A stretch of DNA of 5,564 bases, from the NCBI GenBank assembly GCA_902479205.1, contig CABSNX010000134.1:1-5564 (forward strand), in the 5' to 3' direction. This stretch comes from an uncultured Collinsella sp. Lineage in GTDB: Bacteria > Actinomycetota > Coriobacteriia > Coriobacteriales > Coriobacteriaceae. Below the pieces are notes generated by a model. That model saw only the letters and a list, made by a program, of their open reading frames with translations, was not told the origin of the DNA and did not search any database. Below, in pieces: positions 1-5,542 of this stretch. Every line of letters starts with the position of its first letter. The first letter of the stretch is position 1. The position numbers were made by a program, and so were the translations under genes.

Positions 1-26
1 CAGCGTCAGATGTGTATAAGAGACAG
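1..26 (+). other. Nextera Read 1 adapter tail with Tn5 mosaic end (artefact)
   Basis: Bases 8-26 read AGATGTGTATAAGAGACAG, exactly the 19-base Tn5 mosaic end used in Nextera tagmentation. It is preceded by CAGCGTC, the end of the Read 1 adapter. This is library sequence and not part of the genome, so genomic sequence starts at base 27. Any reading frame that starts in it is artificial. Confidence 0.98.
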
Positions 27-367
27 GTGGCGACCATAACGGGGTCGACGACGATATTTTGTGCGTCCCAGGCGCTCAGGCGGTCGGCGATAACCTCGAT
101 AATCTCGGCAGAGGAAACCATGCCGATCTTGACGGCGCTGGGTCGGATATCATCAAAAACGGTATCGATCTGCGCCGCGACAATATCCGGGGAGATGTTC
201 TGCACGGCGGTGACACCGAGCGTGTTCTGTGCGGTTATGGCCGTGATGGCCGTCTCGGCATACAGACGGTGCGCCGTGATGGTCTTGATGTCGGCCTGAA
301 TGCCGGCACCACCGCTGGAATCGGATCCTGCGATGGATAGAACGGCGGGTACCTTACTGCGATCCAT
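27..367 (-). CDS. thiD: ThiD, HMP/HMP-P kinase, 3' part missing at the window edge
   Basis: Cytosolic kinase that phosphorylates hydroxymethylpyrimidine and its monophosphate to HMP-PP, the pyrimidine half of thiamine. The ATG at 367-365 is preceded by AAGGGAG with a 5-base gap. The first 113 residues can be read: the ribokinase-fold N-terminus AGSDSSGGAGIQAD (residues 13-26), ITAITAQNT (41-49) whose Gln47 matches the pyrimidine-binding Gln of ThiD, KIGM (80-83), and VVDPVM (106-111). Family members run to about 265 residues, so the C-terminal half with the ATP-site and catalytic Cys/Asp region is missing. The cut is at the adapter junction (base 27), so this is truncation by library or assembly and not a pseudogene. 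It lies downstream of thiC on the same strand, 176 bases away, which fits a thiamine locus. A bifunctional ThiD fusion cannot be excluded because the end is not visible. Confidence 0.93.
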
Positions 368-412
368 GTTCGCTCCCTTGTTCGGTCGGATTCAAATGGG
401 TCTTCTGCCTGC

Positions 413-418
413 ATTATA
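413..418 (-). promoter_or_regulatory. Candidate -10 box for thiD
   Basis: A perfect TATAAT on the minus strand would place the transcript start about 40 bases before the thiD ATG. The -35 side is poor: the best hexamer at 16-base spacing is CATACA (440-435), three of six matches, and it lies in the loop region of the hairpin. It may be a genuine weak promoter, or the AT-rich tail of a terminator that happens to read TATAAT. Confidence 0.35.
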
Positions 419-422
419 AAGT

Positions 423-452
423 GCCCGGGCCGGCTGTATGCCGATCCCGGGC
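423..452 (-). terminator. GC-rich hairpin between thiC and thiD, possible weak terminator or attenuator
   Basis: GCCCGGG (423-429) pairs with CCCGGGC (446-452), and CGGC (431-434) pairs with GCCG (440-443). This gives an 11-pair stem with a small internal bulge and a 5-base loop. On the minus strand it is followed by ACTTTATAATGC, which has only a three-T run, so termination would be inefficient. Its place between thiC and thiD suggests it could set a lower thiD level or protect the thiC message end. Confidence 0.4.
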
Positions 453-543
453 GGGTGGTGCAATCTTTACGTAAATGTAAGAAAATGTTCACATGTCAAC
501 AATTGACGAACACCTTGTGGCCGTTTGTGGCTCCGGTGACGAG

Positions 544-1878
544 TTAGTCCTCCATGCCGAGGTCGATTGTCGTGCCTTCGAACACCTTGTTGACGGTGCG
601 GACGGCGCACATCTTGCCACACATGGTGCAGGTGCCCTCGGTGGCGGCGGGGGATTCCTCGTAGCGCTTCTTGCCGGTGACCGGGTCGAGCGCGCACTTC
701 CACATGGCGTCCCAGTCGAGCTTGCGGCGTGCCTGGCCCATCTTGTCGTCCATGTCGCGGGCGTGGGGCACCTTCTTGGCGATGTCGGCGGCGTGTGCGG
801 CGATCTTGGTGGCCATGAGGCCGTCGAGCACGTCCTGGGCGTTGGGCAGGCACAGGTGTTCGGCCGGCGTCACGTAGCACAGGAAGTCGGCGCCCGAGCT
901 CGCGGAGATAGCGCCGCCGATGGCTGCGGTGATGTGGTCGTAACCCACGCCGATATCGGTCACCAGCGGCCCGAGCACATAGAACGGGGCGTTGTGGCAC
1001 AGGCGCTTCTGCAGCTTCATATTGGCGGCGATCTCGTCGAGCGCCATGTGGCCCGGTCCCTCGACCATAACCTGGACGCCGGCGGCCCAGGCGCGCTTGC
1101 ACAACTTGCCGAGCTCAATCATCTCGGCGGTCTCGGTGGCGTCGTTGGAATCGTAGAGACAGCCCGGGCGGCAGGAGTCGCCGAGCGAGATGGTCACGTC
1201 GTACTCGTGGCAGATTTCGAGCACCTCGTCGTAGAACTCGTAGAACGGATTCTCGTTGCCGGTGACCTCCATCCAGCCAAACAGCAGCGAGCCGCCGCGG
1301 CTGACGATGTTCATAAGGCGGCCGGTCTCCTTGAAAGTTTTGATGACCGATTTATTGATGCCGCAGTGGATGGTCATAAAGTCCACGCCGTCCTCGGCGT
1401 GTGCGCGCACGACCTCGAGCAGGTCGTCCTTGGTAAGCTTGACCAGCGGCTTTTCCATGTAGCCGATGGCGTCGTACATGGGGACGGTGCCCACCATGAG
1501 CGGCGTCTCGTCGATGAGCTGCTGGCGGAACTGGCGTGTCTTGCCCGAGTTGGAGAGGTCCATGATGGCGTCGGCGCCAAAGTCCTCGGCGATCTTGACC
1601 TTCTTCCATTCCTCGGCGGCGTCGGCCTTGTCGCCCGAGATGCCCAGGTTCACGTTGACCTTGGTGGACAGGCCCTCGCCGACGCCAAAGGCGCGCATGC
1701 CCTTTTTGATGTGCACGATGTTGGCGGGGATGGCGATGCGGCCGTCGGCCACGCGTTCGCGGATGTACTCGGGGTCGCGATGCTCGCGCTCGGCGACCTC
1801 CTTCATCTGCGGTGTGATCTGCCCGGCGCGGGCGAAGTCGATTTGCGTGACGAGCTTGGGCTCGGTCTGTGTGCTCAT
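544..1878 (-). CDS. thiC: ThiC, phosphomethylpyrimidine synthase (radical SAM, short form)
   Basis: Converts aminoimidazole ribotide (AIR) to HMP-phosphate using a [4Fe-4S] cluster and S-adenosylmethionine; this is the committed step to the thiamine pyrimidine. The protein is 444 residues, the short form typical of anaerobes without the long N-terminal domain of E. coli ThiC. Visible motifs are GTVPMYDAI (130-138), MTIHCG (168-173), SRGG (193-196), SLGD (231-234), EGPGHM (273-278), GYDHI (312-316), LCYVTPAEHLCLPN (333-346) and the C-terminal cluster motif CTMCGKMC (Cys417, 420, 424). Cys spacing is CX2CX3C, one residue shorter than the CX2CX4C of E. coli ThiC. The start at 1878 is chosen over the in-frame ATG at 1902 because AAGGGAG sits 8 bases before it; the upstream ATG falls inside the riboswitch. 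A TPP riboswitch precedes the gene and thiD follows. The main alternative is the paralogue BzaF (5-hydroxybenzimidazole synthase, B12 pathway), but the TPP riboswitch and thiD argue for thiamine. Confidence 0.95.
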   Translation of the reverse strand: MSTQTEPKLVTQIDFARAGQITPQMKEVAEREHRDPEYIRERVADGRIAIPANIVHIKKGMRAFGVGEGLSTKVNVNLGISGDKADAAEEWKKVKIAEDFGADAIMDLSNSGKTRQFRQQLIDETPLMVGTVPMYDAIGYMEKPLVKLTKDDLLEVVRAHAEDGVDFMTIHCGINKSVIKTFKETGRLMNIVSRGGSLLFGWMEVTGNENPFYEFYDEVLEICHEYDVTISLGDSCRPGCLYDSNDATETAEMIELGKLCKRAWAAGVQVMVEGPGHMALDEIAANMKLQKRLCHNAPFYVLGPLVTDIGVGYDHITAAIGGAISASSGADFLCYVTPAEHLCLPNAQDVLDGLMATKIAAHAADIAKKVPHARDMDDKMGQARRKLDWDAMWKCALDPVTGKKRYEESPAATEGTCTMCGKMCAVRTVNKVFEGTTIDLGMED

Positions 1879-1882
1879 TGGC

Positions 1883-1980
1883 ACGGCTCCCTTCGTTGGC
1901 ATTACCCATATCAGGTTTGCGGGTCAGGGCGGGCGCGCCCAGTCTCAGCCTGCCGTCTTGTCCTGCAAGCTCCCCGTTTA
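1883..1980 (-). promoter_or_regulatory. TPP riboswitch (THI box) of thiC
   Basis: Read on the minus strand, all conserved parts of the TPP aptamer appear in order. These are GGGGAGC (1975-1969), a perfect 6-pair P3 stem of GCUUGC (1970-1965) with GCAGGC (1953-1948), and the pyrimidine-sensing CUGAGA (1948-1943). An optional extra GC-rich hairpin follows (about 1940-1927), then ACCCGC (1924-1919), AACCUGA (1917-1911), UGGGUAAUGCCA with a UGG/CCA P5 stem, and the terminal CGAAGGGA (1895-1888). P4 pairs CCU (1915-1913) with AGG (1892-1890). That AGG belongs to the thiC Shine-Dalgarno sequence, so TPP binding should hide the ribosome site directly, giving translational repression without a separate expression platform. 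The aptamer identity rests on strong primary-sequence match; the mechanism is inferred from overlap. Confidence 0.95.
1887..1893 (-). promoter_or_regulatory. thiC ribosome binding site inside the riboswitch
   Basis: AAGGGAG lies 8 bases before the ATG at 1878 and coincides with the conserved AAGGGA end of the TPP aptamer. It decides the start: the in-frame ATG 24 bases upstream lies within aptamer sequence and has no ribosome site of its own. Confidence 0.85.
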
Positions 1981-1993
1981 TGTGGTGGGCTCA

Positions 1994-2022
1994 AGTATAG
2001 CCTGAATGGGTACGATTGACGC
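1994..2022 (-). promoter_or_regulatory. Candidate thiC promoter
   Basis: A minus-strand TATACT (1999-1994) is a five-of-six match to the -10 consensus and predicts a start near 1988, a few bases before the aptamer. The -35 at 17-base spacing is GCGTCA (2022-2017), only three of six. The placement, which leaves almost no leader before the riboswitch, supports it more than the -35 does. Confidence 0.5.
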
Positions 2023-2049
2023 GATGAGCATGTCCATGGGGAGGCGAAC

Positions 2050-2571
2050 ATGGAAGACAAGCATCTATATCGAGAGATGCAATGGGATGTATCGGCCGAG
2101 GAAAGCCGTGCGCACCATGGCCTTGTCGCGATTGGTTTTGCGGTGCTTGCCGTGTTTGTGATTGCCTTTTGGATTTGGACGTTTGGCGGTCGCGGCGGCG
2201 CTGCCTGGGGGTTTGAAGCCGATGATAGCCTACCGATTATGACGGTGAGGAGTATTGGCGGTAATGCCAATACGCTCGCCATTCCGGGCGATTATTGGTA
2301 CCCGCGCGATGAGTTTGTGCAGTTGCAGCTGAGTGGTGGGTCCATTCCAGGCGAAGAAATCGAACGCGTGACGTTTGACGCGGCGCTCAAAACGCTGACG
2401 GTGAAACTCAAAGATCAAGGAGATGTGCCCACGACCATGGATATCGCCCTGACGGAATGGCGTCTGGAGCCTCCGACGGGTGTTGCGGTGTCCGAGGTTG
2501 AGCACGTCAAGATTGTCTATCAGGACGGTTCGACAAACGGGATTGCAAAGGCCGACGGTCTAGCAGAATAG
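2050..2571 (+). CDS. Unrecognised single-pass membrane protein with extracytoplasmic domain
   Basis: I do not recognise a family. The 173-residue product has a polar N-terminus of about 23 residues rich in acidic and basic groups, with no positively charged signal-peptide start. One hydrophobic segment follows (about Gly24 to Phe45), then a glycine-rich GGRGG linker and a soluble C-terminal part (about 55-173). That part alternates polar and hydrophobic residues in short stretches (RVTFDAALKTLTVKL; VEHVKIVYQDG), which looks like mostly beta structure. An N-in anchored protein with an outside domain is the likely topology. GGGGAGG at 2038-2044, 5 bases before the ATG, supports translation. It is divergent from thiC, with the thiC promoter region in the 171-base gap, and convergent with yaaA. 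More of its codons end in T or A than in thiC or apeA, so it is probably weakly expressed or faster evolving. There is no evident link to thiamine. Confidence 0.8.
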   Translation: MEDKHLYREMQWDVSAEESRAHHGLVAIGFAVLAVFVIAFWIWTFGGRGGAAWGFEADDSLPIMTVRSIGGNANTLAIPGDYWYPRDEFVQLQLSGGSIPGEEIERVTFDAALKTLTVKLKDQGDVPTTMDIALTEWRLEPPTGVAVSEVEHVKIVYQDGSTNGIAKADGLAE

Positions 2572-2634
2572 CGGAGTGTTTACCGAATGTCATGAAAGCA
2601 TGCCAGGGTGGAGTTCTGCGCTAGCGACAGGCTT

Positions 2635-3444
2635 CTAGAATGCCTGCTCGTTGATGAAGGTCAGGCTGTCTGGGGACGAGAACTCGGGGACATAGCGGTA
2701 GCCAAGGTTGAACTCGGTAAGACCGGCGGCGTCCTCGACCTTGTTTTCCGCCATCCAGCGGACCATCGAACCGCGTGCCTTTTTGCTGGCGGTCGACCGT
2801 TGGATGGGCTTCCCGTTGCGGATACCCTCGCCAAAGAGGCACGTGACGGCTGTGGCGTCGCCCGCGAGGTGGGGCAGAACGGCTTTGGCATACTCTACGC
2901 TGGCGAGGTTGACGATCGTGGTGTTTGAGCCTGCCGGGGCGATAGCCCGCGCGAGCTTGTCGCTCCAAAACGCGTAGAGGTCTCGGGCATCGTCGACGGC
3001 GAGCTTCGCGCCCATCTCCAGCCGATACGGTTCGACGGCATGAAAGGGGCGTATGCATCCGTAAAGGCCCGAGAGGATCCACAGATGGTCTTGCAGCCAT
3101 GCGAGCTGCGCGGAATCCATCACTTCGGGCGCCATGCTCTGGTATTGAATGCCGTGATAGGACATGACGGCAGGGGAGAGGTGACGGGCGAGTTCGGGAT
3201 TGTCGAGATCGCTGTTTTTCAGGATGGGCCCGAACTCATGCAGAGTGTTGAGGCAAGGCCCCAGCAGTTTGTCACTCACGTTCCACAGCGCCTGCAGGCC
3301 GGCGCTGCCTTCATTCCGCTCGATATCTAGCAGTGCGCGGTGGAGGCGAGCCGTCTCGCGCACAAAGGGTGGAATGCCCAGGACTTCAAAAGCATCTTGG
3401 GCCGCGCGCATTTGCTTGGCGGGCGAAATGATGACCTGCAGCAT
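2635..3444 (-). CDS. yaaA: YaaA/DUF328 family peroxide stress protein
   Basis: In E. coli, YaaA is induced by OxyR and lowers intracellular free iron during peroxide stress, limiting Fenton damage; a DNA-binding fold has been reported for it. This 269-residue protein matches the family length (about 250-260) and its signatures: N-terminal ISPAKQM (6-12), SYHGIQY (95-101), LSGLYG (124-129), RPFH and YRLEMG (132-135 and 140-145), NLASVEY (179-185), FGEGIRNGKPI (204-214), SKKARGSM (220-227) and the C-terminal GYRYVPEFSS (248-257). The ATG at 3444 is chosen because AGAGGAGAG lies just upstream; the same frame stays open for 67 more codons with non-YaaA sequence running into the apeA end. apeA lies 103 bases upstream on the same strand, separated by a terminator-like hairpin that leaves almost no room for a separate promoter. 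The exact role in this organism is inferred from the family. Confidence 0.93.
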   Translation of the reverse strand: MLQVIISPAKQMRAAQDAFEVLGIPPFVRETARLHRALLDIERNEGSAGLQALWNVSDKLLGPCLNTLHEFGPILKNSDLDNPELARHLSPAVMSYHGIQYQSMAPEVMDSAQLAWLQDHLWILSGLYGCIRPFHAVEPYRLEMGAKLAVDDARDLYAFWSDKLARAIAPAGSNTTIVNLASVEYAKAVLPHLAGDATAVTCLFGEGIRNGKPIQRSTASKKARGSMVRWMAENKVEDAAGLTEFNLGYRYVPEFSSPDSLTFINEQAF

Positions 3445-3447
3445 GAA

Positions 3448-3456
3448 CTCTCCTCT
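3448..3456 (-). promoter_or_regulatory. yaaA ribosome binding site
   Basis: AGAGGAGAG on the minus strand, its GAGGAG core ending 5 bases before the ATG at 3444. It fixes the start at the methionine before LQVIISPAK and rules out the longer open frame upstream. Confidence 0.85.
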
Positions 3457-3459
3457 GCC

Positions 3460-3534
3460 AAAAAGGAAGTTGCGGTGGAATACGGTCTGTTTTGGCCGTT
3501 TATGGGCCAGTTTAGTCCGTATTTCACCGCAACT
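3460..3534 (-). terminator. Intrinsic terminator of apeA
   Basis: On the minus strand, a stem of 18 positions (17 Watson-Crick pairs) formed by the arms 3534-3517 and 3485-3468 is followed within four bases by TTTTT (3464-3460). The stem continues through mismatches to an inner TGGCC/GGCCA pairing with a 7-base loop. The T run is on the minus-strand side only, so it would end the apeA transcript. It ends about 15 bases before the yaaA ATG and just before the yaaA ribosome site, so yaaA would depend on readthrough, on incomplete termination or on a promoter I cannot see. Confidence 0.7.
3468..3534. repeat. 67-base near-perfect inverted repeat
   Basis: The left arm (3468-3497) and the reverse complement of the right arm (3534-3505) agree at 24 of 30 positions. 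The outer 18 have one difference; the other differences cluster in an inner block (3486-3492), and TGGCC is conserved at the tip. The loop is GTTTATG. The single outer difference is a G-U pair in plus-strand RNA but a C-A mismatch in minus-strand RNA. Size, symmetry and intergenic position resemble REP-like or small MITE-like dispersed elements, but only one copy is in this window. Confidence 0.85.
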
Positions 3535-3547
3535 GATGAAGGGTTGG

Positions 3548-4945
3548 TTAGGCGCGCTCGAGGAAGGCCTTGTAGCCGCGGTAGGCCTCGTAGATATCGG
3601 CCTTGTTGGCGACTTCCCACAGGGCGTGCATGGACAGGACGGCAACGCCGGAGTCGATGACGTTCATGCCGTACTTGGCCATGATGTAGGCGATGGTGCC
3701 GCCGCCGCCCGCGTTGACGCGGCCGAGCTCGCAGGTTTGGAAGTCCACGCCGGCCTCGTCCATGATGTCGCGGACGAGGGCCACGTACTCGGCGTCGGCG
3801 TCGTTAGAGCCGCCCTTGCCGCGGCTGCCCGTGTACTTGTTGAAGCACAGGCCGCGACCCATGAAGGCGGCGTTTTTAGTCTCGAACTTGCCGGCGTAGC
3901 CCGGATCGAAGCCGGCGGACACGTCGGAGGAGAGCATGCGGCTGCGGGCGAGTGCGCGGCGCAGGGCCAGCGGGCTATCCTCGCCGGCGAGCGTCATGAT
4001 CTCGGCGACGGTGTTCTCGAAGAAGCGGCTCGTCATACCGGTAGCACCCACGGAGCCGATCTCCTCCTTGTCGACGATGAGCGTGATGCTCGTGCGCTCG
4101 ACATTGGCTACATTGATCTGGGCGAGCATGGAGGGGTAGGCGCAGACGCGGTCGTCGTGGCCATAGCCCAAAATCATGGAGCGGTCGAGGCCCATGTCGC
4201 GGGCGGGGCCGGCGGGCACGACCTCGATTTCGGCGGAGAGGAAGTCCTCCTCCTCGACGTCGTACTGCTCCTTGAGGATGTCCAGGAACATCTGCTTGAC
4301 GGGCTCCTTGGGGGCGTCCTTGTCGTCCTCGTCAAACTTGACGGGGCGACCGCCCACTATCACGTCGAGGATCTCGGCGTCGACGGCGTCCTTGGCGGGC
4401 TTAGACATCTGCTCGCTCGAGAGGTGGATCAGCAGGTCGGAGATGGTAAAGACCGGGTCGTCTGCCTTGTCGCCGATGTTGATGTCGACGGTGGTGCCAT
4501 CCTTTTTGCAGATGACGCCCACGAGTGCGAGCGGGGAGGCTACCCAGTGGTAGCTCTTGACGCCGCCGTAGTAGTGCGTGTCGAGGTAGGCCATGTCGCC
4601 GGCCTCGAAGACGGGGTTCTGCTTAAGGTCCAGGCGCGGCGAGTCCACGTGGGCGCCCAGGATGTTAAAGCCCTGCTCGAGCGGGGCGGTGCCCAGGTTG
4701 ACGAGCATGAGGTCCTTGCCGTGGTTGGCGGCGTACACCTTGTCGCCTGCTTTGAGCGCGCGACCCTCGGCGATCACGGTCTCCAGGTTGACGTAGCCCG
4801 CCTCCTCGGCCATCTTGATACCGGTCTTGACGCACAGGCGTTCGGTCTTGTTCTCGCTCAAAAACTGCTTATAGCCGCGGCAAAGCTCCTCGAGTTCCTC
4901 GATTTGCTGTGGCGTGTACTTTTTCCATGCGCAGGGACGCTCCAT
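3548..4945 (-). CDS. apeA: M18 family zinc aminopeptidase (ApeA type)
   Basis: Cytosolic di-zinc exopeptidase that removes N-terminal residues from peptides; M18 enzymes assemble as dodecamers and many prefer acidic N-termini, though the preference here cannot be read from sequence. The 465-residue protein fits the ApeA branch and has the expected metal and catalytic sites. GAHVDSPRLD carries zinc ligand His99, GYGHDDRV the bridging Asp265, DKEEIGS the catalytic/ligand pair Glu294-Glu295, SSDVSAGFDP ligand Asp341 and SMHALWE ligand His440. Glycine-rich NAGGGGTIAY (411-420) is also typical. An acidic stretch (205-213, DEDDKDAPK) is probably a surface insert. There is no signal peptide or membrane segment. 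The ATG at 4945 is chosen for AAAGGAG 8 bases upstream; the open frame extends far beyond it, through the spacer and opposite polA, without family similarity. It is divergent from polA, and yaaA follows. All catalytic residues are present, so it should be active. Confidence 0.95.
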   Translation of the reverse strand: MERPCAWKKYTPQQIEELEELCRGYKQFLSENKTERLCVKTGIKMAEEAGYVNLETVIAEGRALKAGDKVYAANHGKDLMLVNLGTAPLEQGFNILGAHVDSPRLDLKQNPVFEAGDMAYLDTHYYGGVKSYHWVASPLALVGVICKKDGTTVDINIGDKADDPVFTISDLLIHLSSEQMSKPAKDAVDAEILDVIVGGRPVKFDEDDKDAPKEPVKQMFLDILKEQYDVEEEDFLSAEIEVVPAGPARDMGLDRSMILGYGHDDRVCAYPSMLAQINVANVERTSITLIVDKEEIGSVGATGMTSRFFENTVAEIMTLAGEDSPLALRRALARSRMLSSDVSAGFDPGYAGKFETKNAAFMGRGLCFNKYTGSRGKGGSNDADAEYVALVRDIMDEAGVDFQTCELGRVNAGGGGTIAYIMAKYGMNVIDSGVAVLSMHALWEVANKADIYEAYRGYKAFLERA

Positions 4946-4953
4946 GACGCAGG

Positions 4954-4960
4954 CTCCTTT
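4954..4960 (-). promoter_or_regulatory. apeA ribosome binding site
   Basis: AAAGGAG on the minus strand, 8 bases before the ATG at 4945. It decides the start in a frame that stays open for nearly 200 codons upstream. Confidence 0.85.
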
Positions 4961-4984
4961 CGGATCGATCGTGCTGGTTGATGT

Positions 4985-5019
4985 ACCGTGAGCCATCGTA
5001 TCACGCGAGGGCTCACGGT
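4985..5019. promoter_or_regulatory. Inverted repeat bracketing a candidate apeA -10, possible operator
   Basis: ACCGTGAGCC (4985-4994) and GGCTCACGGT (5010-5019) are perfect reverse complements separated by 15 bases. The gap contains, on the minus strand, TGATACGAT (5003-4995), which fits an extended -10 (TGN plus TACGAT, four of six). There is no recognisable -35 at normal spacing, as expected if the extended -10 carries the promoter. The arms flank the -10 and lie on about +1, a typical repressor position. No T run follows on either strand, so it is not an intrinsic terminator. A third GTGAGC occurs at 5073-5078 near polA. Confidence 0.5.
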
Positions 5020-5111
5020 GGCGGGGGAGCTTGATGTGCGGTGGCCGCGGGGCGGGGAGCGTGTAAACTGGAGTGAGCAAACCGTGCCCAGCCCAAAGCG
5101 AGGTATTTAAT

Positions 5112-5542
5112 ATGTCTGACAAGCGCCGCACTTTTGCCGTCATCGACGGCAACTCGCTCATGCACCGCGCCTTCCACGCCGTGCCGCCGACCATGAACGC
5201 GCCGGACGGTCGCCCCACCAACGCGATCTTTGGCTTTCTGAACATGTTTCTCAAGATGATCGATGCCTTCAACCCCGACGGTGTGGTCGTGGCGTTTGAT
5301 AAGGGCAAGCCGCGCGTGCGCATGGAGATGCTGCCGCAGTATAAGGCGCAGCGCCCGCCCATGGACCCCGATCTGCACGCACAGTTTCCGATGATTAAGG
5401 AGCTGCTCACGGCGCTTAACGTGCCGATTCTGCAGTCCGAGGGCTGGGAAGGCGACGATATCTTGGGTACCATGGCTCGCCTGGGTGAGGAAGCCGGCTG
5501 CGACGTGCTGCTGGTGACCGGCGACCGCGACATGTATCAGCT
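5112..5542 (+). CDS. polA: DNA polymerase I, N-terminal 5'-3' exonuclease domain, cut at the window edge
   Basis: DNA polymerase I removes RNA primers and fills gaps in replication and repair. The first 143 complete codons encode most of the 5' nuclease (FEN-like) domain. All acidic metal ligands visible in this stretch are present, at or within one residue of their E. coli positions: Asp12 in VIDGN, Asp63 in VAFDKGK, Glu113-Asp115-Asp116 in GWEGDD, and Asp138 and Asp140 in TGDRD. YKAQRPP (77-83) matches the conserved arch region. Start: ATG at 5112 with GAGG (5100-5103) 8 bases upstream. Full-length family members are about 850-930 residues, so more than 80 percent is missing, cut by adapter at 5543. 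Whether this polymerase keeps an active 3'-5' proofreading domain cannot be seen. It is divergent from apeA; no convincing -10/-35 pair was found for it, TAAACT at 5064-5069 being the best weak -10. Confidence 0.96.

Larger units (their letters stand above)
368..543 (-). other. thiC-thiD intergenic spacer
   Basis: This 176-base spacer separates the thiC stop codon from the thiD start. Next to thiC it carries two direct copies of TTGTGGC ten bases apart (515-521 and 525-531, plus strand). Then comes an AT-rich stretch (about 461-505) with two small palindromes, then a GC-rich hairpin (423-452), then a TATAAT box (minus strand, 418-413) and the thiD ribosome site. I see no second THI box here. 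thiD could be read through from thiC, have its own promoter, or both. Confidence 0.6.

Noticed and set aside
27..367. thiD as a pseudogene because it lacks a stop codon
   Set aside because: The frame is intact with all N-terminal motifs up to base 27, where adapter starts; the truncation is technical.
493..2019. A 508-codon open frame on the plus strand
   Set aside because: It lies opposite thiC, whose protein has clear family motifs. The frame is open because of high GC and thiC codon bias, and its His/Val/Gly/Leu/Asp-rich translation has no domain features.
2016..2044. A plus-strand promoter from TTGACG (2016-2021) for the membrane-protein gene
   Set aside because: At normal spacing the -10 position falls on the ribosome site (GGGGAGG) and has no match, and it is too close to the ATG.
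2572..2646. A shared terminator for the convergent membrane-protein gene and yaaA
   Set aside because: CAGGC (2628-2632) and GCCTG (2642-2646) can pair around TTCTAGAA, and CGCTAGCG (2619-2626) is palindromic, but neither has a T run on either strand and the second has no loop.
3200..4981. A 593-codon open frame on the plus strand
   Set aside because: It is antisense to yaaA and apeA, has low-complexity Val/Gly/His/Asp/Leu-rich sequence and no ribosome site, a typical shadow in GC-rich DNA.
4946..5533. An N-terminal extension of the apeA frame by nearly 200 residues
   Set aside because: It runs antisense through polA and through the divergent spacer, has no family similarity, and the ATG at 4945 has a strong ribosome site.
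27..5542. A thiamine-linked undescribed gene system including yaaA, apeA or the membrane protein
   Set aside because: Only thiC and thiD share a pathway. The others lie on other transcription units with housekeeping functions, and nothing in the sequence ties them together.
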